64,000 nucleotides of DNA from contig NZ_VWWV01000001.1 of NCBI RefSeq assembly GCF_011752815.1, positions 248,001 through 312,000 of the forward strand, written 5' to 3'. Shown in pieces: positions 36,138 to 46,372 of the stretch; position 1 is the stretch's first letter; each line of letters opens with the position of its first letter. The notes beneath the pieces were generated by a model. The model searched no databases and was not told the origin of the DNA. It was given only the letters and a program-made list of their open reading frames with translations. The position numbers and the translations under genes are program-made. Source of the stretch: Enterobacter sp. Cy-643. GTDB taxonomy: Bacteria; Pseudomonadota; Gammaproteobacteria; Enterobacterales; Enterobacteriaceae.

Positions 36138-36704
36138 TTACACCGGAAACGTCATAGCGCTGAGGCTACAAACCAACGCCAGTCGGTGCTCCGGGCTCAT
36201 GGTTTTCCCTTCCGTTAGCTCTGAAAGCCAGAGTCCATCCGCCGCATAACGAACCAATGTTCCGGTGGGACCGTTATCCAGTGCATCGCCTTCTTGCAGG
36301 TGATTCAGGATCCAGTCACGCCAGCACCGTCGTAGTACCGGTTCATCCGGCATCGCGAGGGAGAGCACCATGAGCTGACGGCTTTCATCGGTATCCGTCA
36401 GCGAAGACAGGTAGTTCAGGTAGGCGCGGGTAAAACGCCCGTAAGTTATTCTGTCGGCGTGCATCAACCCTGAGATTGCATCTTCCATAATGGCAAGAAG
36501 GCGCTCAAAGAGAGCAAAGATAAGCGCTTGTTTACTAGGGAAATGATACAGCAGTCCCCCTTTACTTACACCTGCCTCCCGGGCGACTGCATTCAGGGAT
36601 AGCGCGGCAATACCGTCTCGTCCTGCAATTTTGGCCGCGGACTCGAGCAATTGTTGCTGAAGAAGGATGGGATTTTTTTTACGATGAAGGGCTTCTGTAT
36701 TCAT
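36138..36704 (-). CDS. TetR-family transcriptional repressor
   Basis: The 188-residue protein has an N-terminal TetR helix-turn-helix (about residues 15-60: LLESAAKIAGRDGIAALSLN, VAREAGVSKGGLLYHFPSKQ) and an all-helical effector domain. The ligand is unknown. The gene starts 5 nt from a perfect 26-bp inverted repeat, so it is almost certainly autoregulated. No Shine-Dalgarno sequence precedes the ATG (CCCCC instead), which suggests leaderless translation or a very low level. It follows hemF on the same strand and is followed by the membrane regulator and fidL-like genes. Its location beside the cut operon suggests a role there, but that is an inference. Confidence 0.88.
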   Translation of the reverse strand: MNTEALHRKKNPILLQQQLLESAAKIAGRDGIAALSLNAVAREAGVSKGGLLYHFPSKQALIFALFERLLAIMEDAISGLMHADRITYGRFTRAYLNYLSSLTDTDESRQLMVLSLAMPDEPVLRRCWRDWILNHLQEGDALDNGPTGTLVRYAADGLWLSELTEGKTMSPEHRLALVCSLSAMTFPV

Positions 36705-36709
36705 GGGGG

Positions 36710-36735
36710 AACCATACCGTCTGGTCGGTATGGTT
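36710..36735. promoter_or_regulatory. Perfect inverted-repeat operator of the TetR regulator
   Basis: AACCATACCG (36710-36719) and CGGTATGGTT (36726-36735) are exact 10-bp inverted arms around TCTGGT. The site ends 5 nt before the tetR start codon and covers the place of its -10 region (TATGGT on the minus strand, 36716-36711), so bound repressor would block its own transcription. Confidence 0.8.
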
Positions 36736-36739
36736 CATG

Positions 36740-36753
36740 TTGATCGCGATCAA
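36740..36753. promoter_or_regulatory. Consensus FNR site upstream of tetR
   Basis: TTGATCGCGATCAA matches TTGATN4ATCAA at every defined position, and the symmetry extends one more base each side. The centre at 36746.5 is 41.5 bp before base 36705, the class II activator distance for a start of transcription at or next to the tetR ATG. Confidence 0.7.
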
Positions 36754-36825
36754 CGCTGGCGGGCAGCGTCTCTCTATTGTCCTAAGAGTGCGTATCGCCT
36801 CACATTTCGTCGCCCTGCCCGGAGA

Positions 36826-38606
<1,781 letters not shown>

Positions 38607-38822
38607 GCGGATGAATTATTTATCTTATGGAGTCCAGATGGGAAGTTATAACGTATCGGCAGCATGCAAACGACACTCTGGCGTCAGAAATGTATATCCA
38701 TTCGTTTCATTTCGTGACTGGCTGGCGATTATGCCATTTTTTTCGCACTTTTGCGGCAGTTATTGGCTTAACGGACGGTTAACGCCATAATCAACCTTTT
38801 ACGGTTTAAGGTGGCTAATACC

Positions 38823-39248
38823 ATGGAAATTCGCGTTTTTCGCCAGGAAGATTTCGAAGAGGTCATTACCCTTTGGGAGCGCTGCGATTTACTGCGCCCA
38901 TGGAATGATCCGGAAATGGACATTGAACGTAAGCTGCATCACGATGCGGACCTGTTTTTAGTCGCTGAAGTGGGCGGTGAAATCGTCGGTTCGTTGATGG
39001 GCGGGTATGACGGTCATCGGGGATCGGCCTATTACCTGGGCGTGCACCCGGAGTTTCGCGGCCGCGGTATTGCGAACGCCTTGCTGAACCGGTTGGAAAA
39101 AAAACTGATTGCCCGCGGCTGTCCGAAGATCCACATCATGGTGCGCGAAGAGAACGATCTGGTTATCGGGCTCTATGAAAAGCTCGATTACGAGCATCAG
39201 GACACCATTTTGCTCGGCAAACGGCTGATAGAAGATCAGGAATATTAA
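38823..39248 (+). CDS. ypeA: GNAT-family acetyltransferase YpeA
   Basis: This 141-residue GCN5-related N-acetyltransferase has the same length as K-12 YpeA; its substrate is unknown. The acetyl-CoA pyrophosphate loop is [13 protein letters not shown] and the sequence is highly conserved up to [16 protein letters not shown]. The frame opens at a GTG at 38811, but the ATG at 38823 aligns with the known start ([14 protein letters not shown]) and has AAGGTGG upstream. It is followed by yfeZ, 20 nt on. Confidence 0.93.
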   Translation: MEIRVFRQEDFEEVITLWERCDLLRPWNDPEMDIERKLHHDADLFLVAEVGGEIVGSLMGGYDGHRGSAYYLGVHPEFRGRGIANALLNRLEKKLIARGCPKIHIMVREENDLVIGLYEKLDYEHQDTILLGKRLIEDQEY

Positions 39249-39268
39249 TTTTTAAATGTGTCTATGCC

Positions 39269-39721
39269 ATGTATTTGCCAGCTGATTATGATTCGCAGGG
39301 CAACTTAAAAGCACCGCTGCTGTTCTGGGCGGTGTTGTTGTTACAGGCTCGTACCTGGGTTTTGCTGGTGCTGGCGGGAGCTTCTCGTCAGCAGGGCGAT
39401 GCGCTGCTGGGTCTGTTTTATCCCGATCGCGATAACTTCTGGCTGGGGCTGATCCCCGGTATTCCGGCTGCGCTGGCCTTTTTGCTCAGCGGACGTCGCC
39501 ACCTTTGGCCCCGGTTCTGGCGGGCGTTTCGCTGGATATTGATTGCCGCCCAGGTTGGGCTGCTGGCGTGGCAACTGGCGCTGCTGGCCGGGGATGAAAC
39601 GCTGACCGGTACCACAATTGTTTTACTGATGGTCGATCTGTTCGCGCTTTGGTGGCTGCTGGCTAACCGCCGGCTGCGGGATTACTTCGCCCTGAAAAAC
39701 GAGTTAAGCGGCACTTTTTGA
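39269..39721 (+). CDS. yfeZ: Inner membrane protein YfeZ (DUF2919)
   Basis: This 150-residue protein is predicted to have about four transmembrane helices (LLFWAVLLLQARTWVLLVLA, LIPGIPAALAFLLSG, ILIAAQVGLLAWQLALLA, TIVLLMVDLFALWWLL). It matches K-12 YfeZ (151), of unknown function. The ribosome binding site is weak; translation probably depends on ypeA, 20 nt upstream. The shared core KAPLLFWAVLLLQARTW is strongly conserved, the N-terminus slightly shorter than in K-12. Confidence 0.85.
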   Translation: MYLPADYDSQGNLKAPLLFWAVLLLQARTWVLLVLAGASRQQGDALLGLFYPDRDNFWLGLIPGIPAALAFLLSGRRHLWPRFWRAFRWILIAAQVGLLAWQLALLAGDETLTGTTIVLLMVDLFALWWLLANRRLRDYFALKNELSGTF

Positions 39722-39770
39722 CGTCCCCGTACTCCAAAGGCCGTTACCATTTTTTGAAAAGGAATGACCA

Positions 39771-40346
39771 ATGAAATCTCTGCGCCTGATGATGCTAGGC
39801 CTGCCGCTGGTTCTGAGCGGGTGTTCCACGCTGTCCTCCGTTAACTGGTCTGCGGCTTATCCGTGGAACTGGTTTGGCTCTTCCATTGAGGTGAGCGAGC
39901 AGGGCGTGGGGAAACTGACTTCAGCCACCGCGATGGATGAGAAGGCCGTGAGTGAAGGGTTGAATGACAATTATCGTCTGCGCAGCGGCATGAAAACTGA
40001 AAACGGCACCATCGTGCGCTACTTTGAGGCGATGAAAGACAAAGACGTTAAGCTGGTGGTGAACGGCGAAAAAGGCACCGTGAGTCGCGTAGATGTGATG
40101 GATGCTGACATCAAAACCGCCAGCGGCGTGAAAATCGGCACGCCTTTCAGCGATCTGTATCAGAAAGCGTTTGGGGTCTGCGAAAAAGCGACCGGCGACG
40201 ATGCGGCAGGCGTTCTCTGCCAGGCGCCGAACAGCCAGCACATCAGCTATCTGTTTACAGGCGAGTGGCACGGGCCGGAAGGATTGATGCCGTCGGATGA
40301 TACGCTGAAGAAATGGACGCTTAACAAAATTATCTGGCGTCGATAA
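39771..40346 (+). CDS. yfeY: Outer membrane lipoprotein YfeY (DUF1131)
   Basis: This 191-residue lipoprotein has a signal sequence ending in a lipobox (LVLSGC, lipidated Cys at residue 18), followed by a DUF1131 domain. Its E. coli orthologue belongs to the sigma-E regulon; I do not see a convincing sigma-E promoter just upstream, so one may lie inside yfeZ. AAAGGAA precedes the ATG. Function is unknown. It is followed by yfeX, with a terminator-like hairpin between. Confidence 0.88.
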   Translation: MKSLRLMMLGLPLVLSGCSTLSSVNWSAAYPWNWFGSSIEVSEQGVGKLTSATAMDEKAVSEGLNDNYRLRSGMKTENGTIVRYFEAMKDKDVKLVVNGEKGTVSRVDVMDADIKTASGVKIGTPFSDLYQKAFGVCEKATGDDAAGVLCQAPNSQHISYLFTGEWHGPEGLMPSDDTLKKWTLNKIIWRR

Positions 40347-40441
40347 AATTTGCGCCGGGTTTGCGCCGTCGCAAGTCGGCGTGAATAAATCAGGTTAGAA
40401 TAGCCCGATAAATGCCTCCGTTCGGAGTCATCATAGTTATG

Positions 40442-40466
40442 TGCCACCTTTGGTGGCATTTTTTTC
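40442..40466 (+). terminator. Intrinsic terminator between yfeY and yfeX, next to the yfeX ribosome binding site
   Basis: Stem TGCCACC/GGTGGCA with a 3-nt loop is followed by T7. The T run ends 3 nt before the AGGAGG of yfeX. It ends the yfeY transcript or acts as an attenuator for yfeX. Confidence 0.75.
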
Positions 40467-40476
40467 AGGAGGAATC

Positions 40477-41376
40477 ATGTCTCGGGTTCAAAGCGGCATT
40501 CTGCCGGAACATTGTCGTGCCGCCGTTTGGCTGGAAGCTTCTGTCCAGGGCGACTTCAGCGCGCTGAGCGCAGGGTGCAAAACCTTTATTGAAGCGTTGA
40601 ATGCTTTCCAGGAACAATTCCCTGACGCGATGCTGGGAGCGACCGTTGGCTTCGGGCACGATCTGTGGCGCGACCTTAGCAAAGGCGAAAGTGCCGCAGA
40701 GCTGAAAAACTTTACGCCACTGGGCAAAGGTCTGGCGCCCGCAACCCAGCACGATGTGATGATCCACATTCTTTCTCTGCGCCATGACGTAAACTTCTCC
40801 GTGGCTCAGGCCGCGCTGGCCGCGTTCGGCGATGCGCTGAAAATTGAAGAAGAGATTCACGGTTTCCGCTGGGTAGAAGAGCGCGATCTTAGCGGCTTCG
40901 TTGATGGAACAGAAAACCCGCAGGGCGAAGAGAATCGTCGCCAGGTGGCGGTGATCAACGAAGGCGTGGATGCCGGCGGCAGCTACGTGCTGGTTCAGCG
41001 CTGGGAGCATAATCTCAAGCAGCTTAACCGCCTGAGCGTGCACGACCAGGAGATGATCTTCGGCCGTACCAAACAGGAAAACGAAGAGATCGACGGCGAC
41101 GCGCGGCCAGCCACGTCTCACCTGAGCCGGGTCGATCTGAAAGAAGACGGTAAGGGGCTGAAAATTGTGCGTCAGAGCCTGCCTTACGGCACCGCCAGCG
41201 GCGTGCACGGTCTCTATTTCATCGCCTATTGTGCGCGTTTGCATAACATTGAGCAGCAGTTGCTGAGTATGTTTGGCGACGCTGACGGCAAGCGTGACGG
41301 TATGCTGCGCTTCACTAAGCCGGTGACCGGCGGCTACTATTTTGCCCCATCGCTCGATAAATTACTGAGCCTGTAA
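40477..41376 (+). CDS. yfeX: Dye-decolorising-type haem peroxidase YfeX
   Basis: YfeX is a cytoplasmic haem-dependent peroxidase of the DyP family (class P) that can oxidise porphyrinogens. The 299-residue product equals K-12 in length. The distal-side motif is [14 protein letters not shown] (catalytic Asp), with the proximal haem His in [12 protein letters not shown] and the distal Arg in [10 protein letters not shown]. The frame opens at 40441, but the ATG at 40477 has CAGGAGGAAT and aligns with the known start. It is followed by a weak hairpin and the CysB-controlled cysP promoter region. Confidence 0.94.
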   Translation: MSRVQSGILPEHCRAAVWLEASVQGDFSALSAGCKTFIEALNAFQEQFPDAMLGATVGFGHDLWRDLSKGESAAELKNFTPLGKGLAPATQHDVMIHILSLRHDVNFSVAQAALAAFGDALKIEEEIHGFRWVEERDLSGFVDGTENPQGEENRRQVAVINEGVDAGGSYVLVQRWEHNLKQLNRLSVHDQEMIFGRTKQENEEIDGDARPATSHLSRVDLKEDGKGLKIVRQSLPYGTASGVHGLYFIAYCARLHNIEQQLLSMFGDADGKRDGMLRFTKPVTGGYYFAPSLDKLLSL

Positions 41377-41385
41377 TCCCCCTCC

Positions 41386-41413
41386 GGCGTGGCCTTTGCT
41401 ACGCCGCTTTCTT
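41386..41413 (+). terminator. Probable terminator of yfeX
   Basis: GGCGTGGC (41386-41393) pairs with GCTACGCC (41398-41405) around CTTT, with one G-T pair, followed by GCTTTCTT. The T tract is interrupted, so strength is uncertain. Confidence 0.5.
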
Positions 41414-41535
41414 ATATCCCTTTCTTCTTGTAAATCGCCAAACGGTATATAAAAGCGTTACAGCTTTATCGCTCGTTATAAATACACTGACTGTCATGAC
41501 ATTTATGGCATTCATCACATTTATAAGGGCGAAGC

Positions 41536-42552
41536 ATGGCAATCAGGTCAGTTAAAAAAGTATGGAACGCGCTCGCTGTCTCTTTGCTGCTGGCAGGCTC
41601 TGCCCATGCAACAGAGCTGCTGAATAGCTCTTATGATGTGTCCCGCGAGCTGTTTGCCGCGCTTAACCCGCCGTTTGAAAAACAGTGGGCGCAGGAGAAT
41701 AACGGCGACAAGCTGACGATAAAACAATCTCATGCCGGGTCATCAAAACAGGCGCTGGCCATTTTGCAGGGCTTAAAAGCTGACGTTGTAACTTATAACC
41801 AGGTGACCGATGTGCAGATCCTGCACGACAAAGGCAACCTGATCCCGGCGGACTGGCAGAGCCGCCTGGGGAACAACAGCTCGCCTTTCTACTCCACCAT
41901 GGCTTTCCTGGTGCGCAAGGGCAACCCAAAGAACATCCACGACTGGAGCGATCTTGTGCGCCCGGACGTGAAGCTTATTTTCCCGAATCCAAAAACCTCC
42001 GGCAACGCTCGCTATACCTATCTGGCAGCCTGGGGTGCGGCAGACAAAGCTGACGGCGGCGATAAAGCCAAAACCGAGCAGTTCATGACGCAATTCCTGA
42101 AAAACGTCGAAGTGTTTGATACCGGCGGCCGCGGGGCGACAACCTCCTTTGTCGAGCGTGGCCTGGGCGACGTACTGATCTCTTTCGAGTCAGAAGTGAA
42201 TAACATTCGCAATCAGTACGCCAAAGACGGTTATGAAGTCGTAGTGCCGAAGGTCAACATTCTGGCCGAGTTCCCGGTTGCCTGGGTGGATAAAAACGTG
42301 AAGGCCAACGGGACGGAGAAGGCGGCGAAAGCCTACCTGAACTATCTCTATAGCCCACAGGCACAGACGATCATTACGGATTACTACTACCGCGTGAATA
42401 ACCCGCAGGTAATGGACAAGCTGAAAGATAAATTCCCACAGACCGAGCTGTTCCGCGTGGAAGAAGCGTTCGGCGGTTGGCCTGCAGTGATGAAAACGCA
42501 TTTTGCCACCGGCGGGGAGCTGGACAAGCTGTTAGCGGCGGGGCGTAGTTGA
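41536..42552 (+). CDS. cysP: Thiosulfate-binding periplasmic protein CysP
   Basis: CysP is the periplasmic receptor for thiosulfate (and sulfate) of the CysUWA ABC importer. The 338-residue product equals K-12 in length, with a Sec signal ([20 protein letters not shown]) and anion-binding segments [13 protein letters not shown] and [17 protein letters not shown]. It heads the cysPUWA-cysM run. The upstream 160 bp contains an AT-rich stretch (TATATAAAAGC, TTATAAATACACTGACTGTC) similar to the E. coli cysP control region that CysB activates; I cannot define individual CysB boxes. In K-12 ucpA and the mur genes separate cysP from yfeX; they are absent here. Confidence 0.96.
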   Translation: MAIRSVKKVWNALAVSLLLAGSAHATELLNSSYDVSRELFAALNPPFEKQWAQENNGDKLTIKQSHAGSSKQALAILQGLKADVVTYNQVTDVQILHDKGNLIPADWQSRLGNNSSPFYSTMAFLVRKGNPKNIHDWSDLVRPDVKLIFPNPKTSGNARYTYLAAWGAADKADGGDKAKTEQFMTQFLKNVEVFDTGGRGATTSFVERGLGDVLISFESEVNNIRNQYAKDGYEVVVPKVNILAEFPVAWVDKNVKANGTEKAAKAYLNYLYSPQAQTIITDYYYRVNNPQVMDKLKDKFPQTELFRVEEAFGGWPAVMKTHFATGGELDKLLAAGRS

Positions 42553-43385
42553 TGTTTGCCAGCCGTTCAAAACGCGTATTGCCGGGCTTTACGCTAAGCC
42601 TCGGCACCAGCCTGCTGTTTGTTTGCCTGATCCTGCTGCTGCCGCTGAGCGCGCTGGTGATGCAGCTGGCACAAATGTCGTTCTCCCAGTACTGGGACGT
42701 GATTACCAATCCCCAAGTGGTCGCGGCGTATAAAGTCACGCTGCTTTCCGCCGCGCTGGCCTCGGTGTTTAACGGCGTGTTTGGCCTGTTAATGGCGTGG
42801 ATCCTGACGCGTTACCAGTTTCCGGGGCGCAGCCTGCTAGATGCGCTGATGGATTTACCCTTTGCGCTGCCCACCGCGGTGGCGGGTTTAACCCTCGCCG
42901 GGCTGTTTTCCGTGAACGGCTGGTACGGTGAGTGGCTGGCGCAGTTTGGCATTAAGGTGACTTACACCTGGCTGGGTATTGCCGTCGCGATGGCGTTTAC
43001 CAGCATTCCGTTTGTGGTGCGCACCGTTCAGCCCGTGCTGGAAGAATTGGGGCCAGAGTACGAGGAAGCCGCTGAAACGCTCGGCGCGACTCGCTGGCAG
43101 AGTTTCCGCCGCGTAGTGCTGCCGGAGCTTTCTCCGGCACTGATGGCGGGCGTGGCGCTCTCCTTCACCCGCAGCCTGGGGGAGTTTGGCGCGGTTATCT
43201 TCATCGCCGGGAACATCGCCTGGAAGACGGAAGTCACCTCGCTGATGATCTTCGTGCGCCTGCAGGAGTTTGATTACCCGGCGGCCAGCGCCATTGCGTC
43301 AGTGATTCTGGCGGCGTCGCTGCTGCTGCTGTTCACCATTAACACGTTGCAGAGTCGCTTTGGTCGACGCGTGGTAGGTCACTGA
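42552..43385 (+). CDS. cysU: Sulfate/thiosulfate ABC transporter permease CysU (CysT)
   Basis: This inner-membrane permease forms a heterodimer with CysW. The 277-residue product equals K-12 in length, has about six transmembrane helices and the cytoplasmic EAA loop EEAAETLGATRWQSFRRVVLP that docks on CysA. The frame opens with TTG at 42549; the ATG at 42552 overlaps the cysP stop (TGATG), so the two are coupled. Its stop overlaps the cysW start in the same way. Confidence 0.95.
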   Translation: MFASRSKRVLPGFTLSLGTSLLFVCLILLLPLSALVMQLAQMSFSQYWDVITNPQVVAAYKVTLLSAALASVFNGVFGLLMAWILTRYQFPGRSLLDALMDLPFALPTAVAGLTLAGLFSVNGWYGEWLAQFGIKVTYTWLGIAVAMAFTSIPFVVRTVQPVLEELGPEYEEAAETLGATRWQSFRRVVLPELSPALMAGVALSFTRSLGEFGAVIFIAGNIAWKTEVTSLMIFVRLQEFDYPAASAIASVILAASLLLLFTINTLQSRFGRRVVGH

Positions 43386-44260
43386 TGACGGACATCACTG
43401 CTTTGAAAAACCATACCCGCTCCCGCATCAACTGGGGAAAATGGGCGCTGATCGCTATCGGCGTGCTGGTCTCTTTCCTGATTCTGGTGGTGCCGGTCGC
43501 TTCTATCTTTGTAGAAGCCTTTTCCAAAGGGCTGATGCCCGCGCTGCAAAATATCGCTAACCCGGACATGCTGCACGCCATCTGGCTGACGGTGATGATT
43601 GCGCTGATTACCGTGCCGGTAAACCTGGTGTTCGGCACGCTGCTGGCCTGGCTGGTGACGCGTTTTAACTTCCCTGGCCGCCAATTGTTGCTGACGCTGC
43701 TGGATATCCCATTTGCCGTTTCCCCGGTGGTTGCTGGCCTGGTTTACCTGCTGTTTTATGGTTCTAACGGCCCGCTGGCGGGGTTCCTGGATGCCCACAA
43801 CCTGCAAATCATGTTTGCCTGGCCGGGCATGGTGCTGGTGACTATCTTCGTCACCTGCCCGTTTGTGGTGCGTGAGCTGGTGCCGGTGATGCTAAGCCAG
43901 GGCAGTCAGGAAGATGAAGCCGCGATTTTACTGGGCGCTTCCGGCTGGCAGATGTTCCGCCGCGTGACGCTGCCCAATATTCGCTGGGCGCTGCTTTATG
44001 GCGTGGTGCTGACCAACGCCCGCGCTATCGGTGAGTTTGGCGCGGTATCGGTGGTGTCCGGTTCGATTCGCGGCGAGACGTTCTCGCTGCCGTTACAGAT
44101 TGAGTTGCTGCAGCAGGATTACAACACCGTGGGTTCGTTTACCGCCGCCGCGTTGTTGACCCTGATGGCAGTCCTGACCCTGTTCTTAAAGAGTGCGGTG
44201 CAGTGGCGTCTGAATAATCAGGAAAAACGCCTGAAGCAGGAGGAAAATCATGAGCATTGA
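43385..44260 (+). CDS. cysW: Sulfate/thiosulfate ABC transporter permease CysW
   Basis: This is the second permease of the sulfate/thiosulfate importer. The 291-residue product equals K-12. Transmembrane helices include [20 protein letters not shown], and the EAA loop [20 protein letters not shown] contacts CysA. The start ATG overlaps the cysU stop, and the end overlaps cysA by 11 nt. Confidence 0.95.
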   Translation: MTDITALKNHTRSRINWGKWALIAIGVLVSFLILVVPVASIFVEAFSKGLMPALQNIANPDMLHAIWLTVMIALITVPVNLVFGTLLAWLVTRFNFPGRQLLLTLLDIPFAVSPVVAGLVYLLFYGSNGPLAGFLDAHNLQIMFAWPGMVLVTIFVTCPFVVRELVPVMLSQGSQEDEAAILLGASGWQMFRRVTLPNIRWALLYGVVLTNARAIGEFGAVSVVSGSIRGETFSLPLQIELLQQDYNTVGSFTAAALLTLMAVLTLFLKSAVQWRLNNQEKRLKQEENHEH

Positions 44261-45335
44261 TATTGCCAATATTAAGAAGTCATTTGGACGCACCCAGGTG
44301 CTGAACGATATCTCGCTGGATATCCCCTCTGGTCAGATGGTGGCGCTGCTTGGTCCGTCCGGCTCGGGTAAAACTACGCTGCTGCGTATTATTGCCGGGC
44401 TGGAGCACCAGAACAGCGGTCGCATCAGCTTCCACGGCACCGACGTCAGCCGGATGCATGCCCGCGATCGCAAAGTCGGCTTTGTGTTTCAGCACTATGC
44501 GCTGTTCCGCCATATGTCGGTATTCGACAATATCGCCTTTGGCTTAACGGTGCTGCCGCGTCGCGAACGGCCTTCCGCCGCGGCGATCAAACAGAAAGTG
44601 ACGAAACTGCTGGAAATGGTGCAGCTTTCCCATCTGGCCGACCGCTACCCGGCGCAGTTGTCCGGCGGACAGAAGCAGCGCGTTGCCCTGGCGCGTGCGC
44701 TGGCCGTGGAGCCGCAAATCCTGCTGCTGGATGAACCGTTTGGCGCTCTGGACGCACAGGTTCGTAAAGAGCTGCGCCGCTGGCTGCGCGAGCTGCACGA
44801 AGAGTTAAAGTTCACCAGCGTGTTTGTGACGCACGATCAGGAAGAAGCGATGGAAGTTGCCGACCGCGTGGTGGTGATGAGCCAGGGCAATATCGAGCAG
44901 GTCGATACGCCTGAGCAGGTCTGGCGTGAGCCCGCGACCCGCTTTGTGCTTGAGTTCCTCGGCGAGGTTAACCGCATGAAGGGCGTGATCCGCGGGAGCC
45001 AGTTCCACGTCGGCGCGCATCGCTGGCCGCTGGGGTTCACGCCGGCCTATCAGGGTGACGTTGATTTGTTCTTACGCCCGTGGGAAGTGGACGTCAGCCG
45101 CCGCACGAATCTTGATTCACCGCTGCCGGTGCAAGTGCTGGAAGTCAGCCCGCGCGGGCATTACATGCAGTTAGTCGTACAGCCGCTGGGCTGGTATGAC
45201 GAACCGCTGACGGTGGTTTTGAAAGAGCAGCAGATTCCGCAGCGCGGAGAGCGTCTGTTTGTGGGATTACAAAACGCGCGCCTGTACGAAGGAGCCAACC
45301 GTATTCAGGGTGTAGACCTGGCGCAGTCTGCCTGA
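44250..45335 (+). CDS. cysA: Sulfate/thiosulfate ABC transporter ATPase CysA
   Basis: CysA powers the CysUW importer. The 361-residue product (K-12: 365) has Walker [12 protein letters not shown], the ABC signature [15 protein letters not shown], Walker [13 protein letters not shown] and the switch His in [14 protein letters not shown], then a C-terminal TOBE-type domain. GCAGGAGGAAA precedes the ATG, inside the end of cysW. A terminator lies between cysA and cysM, so cysM is partly separated from the transport genes. Confidence 0.96.
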   Translation: MSIDIANIKKSFGRTQVLNDISLDIPSGQMVALLGPSGSGKTTLLRIIAGLEHQNSGRISFHGTDVSRMHARDRKVGFVFQHYALFRHMSVFDNIAFGLTVLPRRERPSAAAIKQKVTKLLEMVQLSHLADRYPAQLSGGQKQRVALARALAVEPQILLLDEPFGALDAQVRKELRRWLRELHEELKFTSVFVTHDQEEAMEVADRVVVMSQGNIEQVDTPEQVWREPATRFVLEFLGEVNRMKGVIRGSQFHVGAHRWPLGFTPAYQGDVDLFLRPWEVDVSRRTNLDSPLPVQVLEVSPRGHYMQLVVQPLGWYDEPLTVVLKEQQIPQRGERLFVGLQNARLYEGANRIQGVDLAQSA

Positions 45336-45361
45336 TAATTTACCCCAACAGGACACGCACC

Positions 45362-45386
45362 AGCGGCCCACCGAGGCCGCTTTTTC
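45362..45386 (+). terminator. Intrinsic terminator between cysA and cysM
   Basis: Stem AGCGGCC/GGCCGCT with a 6-nt loop, followed by T5. It lies 26 nt after the cysA stop and 19 nt before the cysM start, so it may act as an attenuator for cysM. Confidence 0.75.
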
Positions 45387-45405
45387 ATTTATTGCGGGCA
45401 GGCAA

Positions 45406-46317
45406 GTGATCACTTTAGAAAGCACAATTGGCAATACTCCTCTGGTCCGGCTGCAGCGCAGCGGGCTGACAAACGGCAGCGAAATCTGGGTGAAACTCGA
45501 GGGCAACAACCCTGCAGGTTCGGTAAAAGATCGCGCGGCGCTGTCGATGATTGTTCAGGCGGAAAAGCGTGGGGAAATTCAACCCGGCGATACGCTGATT
45601 GAGGCAACCAGCGGCAATACCGGCATTGCGCTGGCGATGATCGCTGCGCTCAAAGGCTACCGTATTAAGCTGCTGATGCCGGACAACATGAGCATGGAGC
45701 GCAAGGCGGCGATGCAGGCTTACGGCGCGGAGCTGATTCTGGTCAGCAAAGCTCAGGGCATGGAAGGCGCGCGCGAGCTGGCTCAGCAAATGGCCGACCG
45801 CGGCGAAGGTCAAATTCTCGACCAGTTTAATAATCCGGATAACCCGCTGGCGCATTACACGACGACCGGGCCAGAGATCTGGCGACAGACCGAAGGACGA
45901 ATCACGCATTTTGTCTCCAGCATGGGCACGACGGGCACGATTACAGGCGTGAGTCGCTTTATGCGTGAGCAAAGCAAGCCGGTGAAAATTGTCGGACTGC
46001 AGCCGGAAGAGGGCAGCAGCATTCCGGGTATCCGCCGCTGGCCAGAAGAGTGGTTGCCGAAAATTTTCAACCCGACGCTGGTGGATGAAGTCATCGACAT
46101 GGCACAGACGGAAGCCGAGCAGACGATGCGCCGCCTGGCGATGGAAGAGGGAATTTTCTGCGGCGTAAGCTCTGGCGGGGCGGTGGCAGGCGCCTTGCGC
46201 GTAGCCAAAGCAAATCCGGGGGCCGTAGTGGTGGCGATTATTTGCGACAGGGGCGATCGCTATCTTTCTACCGGCGTATTCGGTGAGGAGAGCTACGTTC
46301 AGGGCGCGGGGATCTGA
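45406..46317 (+). CDS. cysM: Cysteine synthase B, CysM
   Basis: CysM makes cysteine (or S-sulfocysteine from thiosulfate) from O-acetylserine, using pyridoxal phosphate. The 303-residue product equals K-12 in length. The Schiff-base lysine is Lys41 in NNPAGSVKDRAAL, the PLP phosphate loop is SGGAVAGAL, and the substrate loop is [11 protein letters not shown]. It starts with GTG. Its link to cysPUWA fits the use of thiosulfate as sulfur source. It is followed by a long hairpin and a convergent oxalate decarboxylase gene. Confidence 0.95.
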   Translation: MITLESTIGNTPLVRLQRSGLTNGSEIWVKLEGNNPAGSVKDRAALSMIVQAEKRGEIQPGDTLIEATSGNTGIALAMIAALKGYRIKLLMPDNMSMERKAAMQAYGAELILVSKAQGMEGARELAQQMADRGEGQILDQFNNPDNPLAHYTTTGPEIWRQTEGRITHFVSSMGTTGTITGVSRFMREQSKPVKIVGLQPEEGSSIPGIRRWPEEWLPKIFNPTLVDEVIDMAQTEAEQTMRRLAMEEGIFCGVSSGGAVAGALRVAKANPGAVVVAIICDRGDRYLSTGVFGEESYVQGAGI

Positions 46318-46321
46318 CGCT

Positions 46322-46372
46322 GTAAGCCAGGAAAAGGTCGCCTGAGGCGATCTTTTCCTGAGAGCAGGCTTA
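46322..46372. terminator. Long bidirectional hairpin between cysM and the oxalate decarboxylase gene
   Basis: An inner 15-bp stem (46328-46342 with 46346-46360, one G-T pair, 3-nt loop) contains AAAA/TTTT tracts. An outer pair GTAAGCC (46322-46328) with GGCTTAC (46366-46372) can extend it. It serves two convergent genes. Confidence 0.75.
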
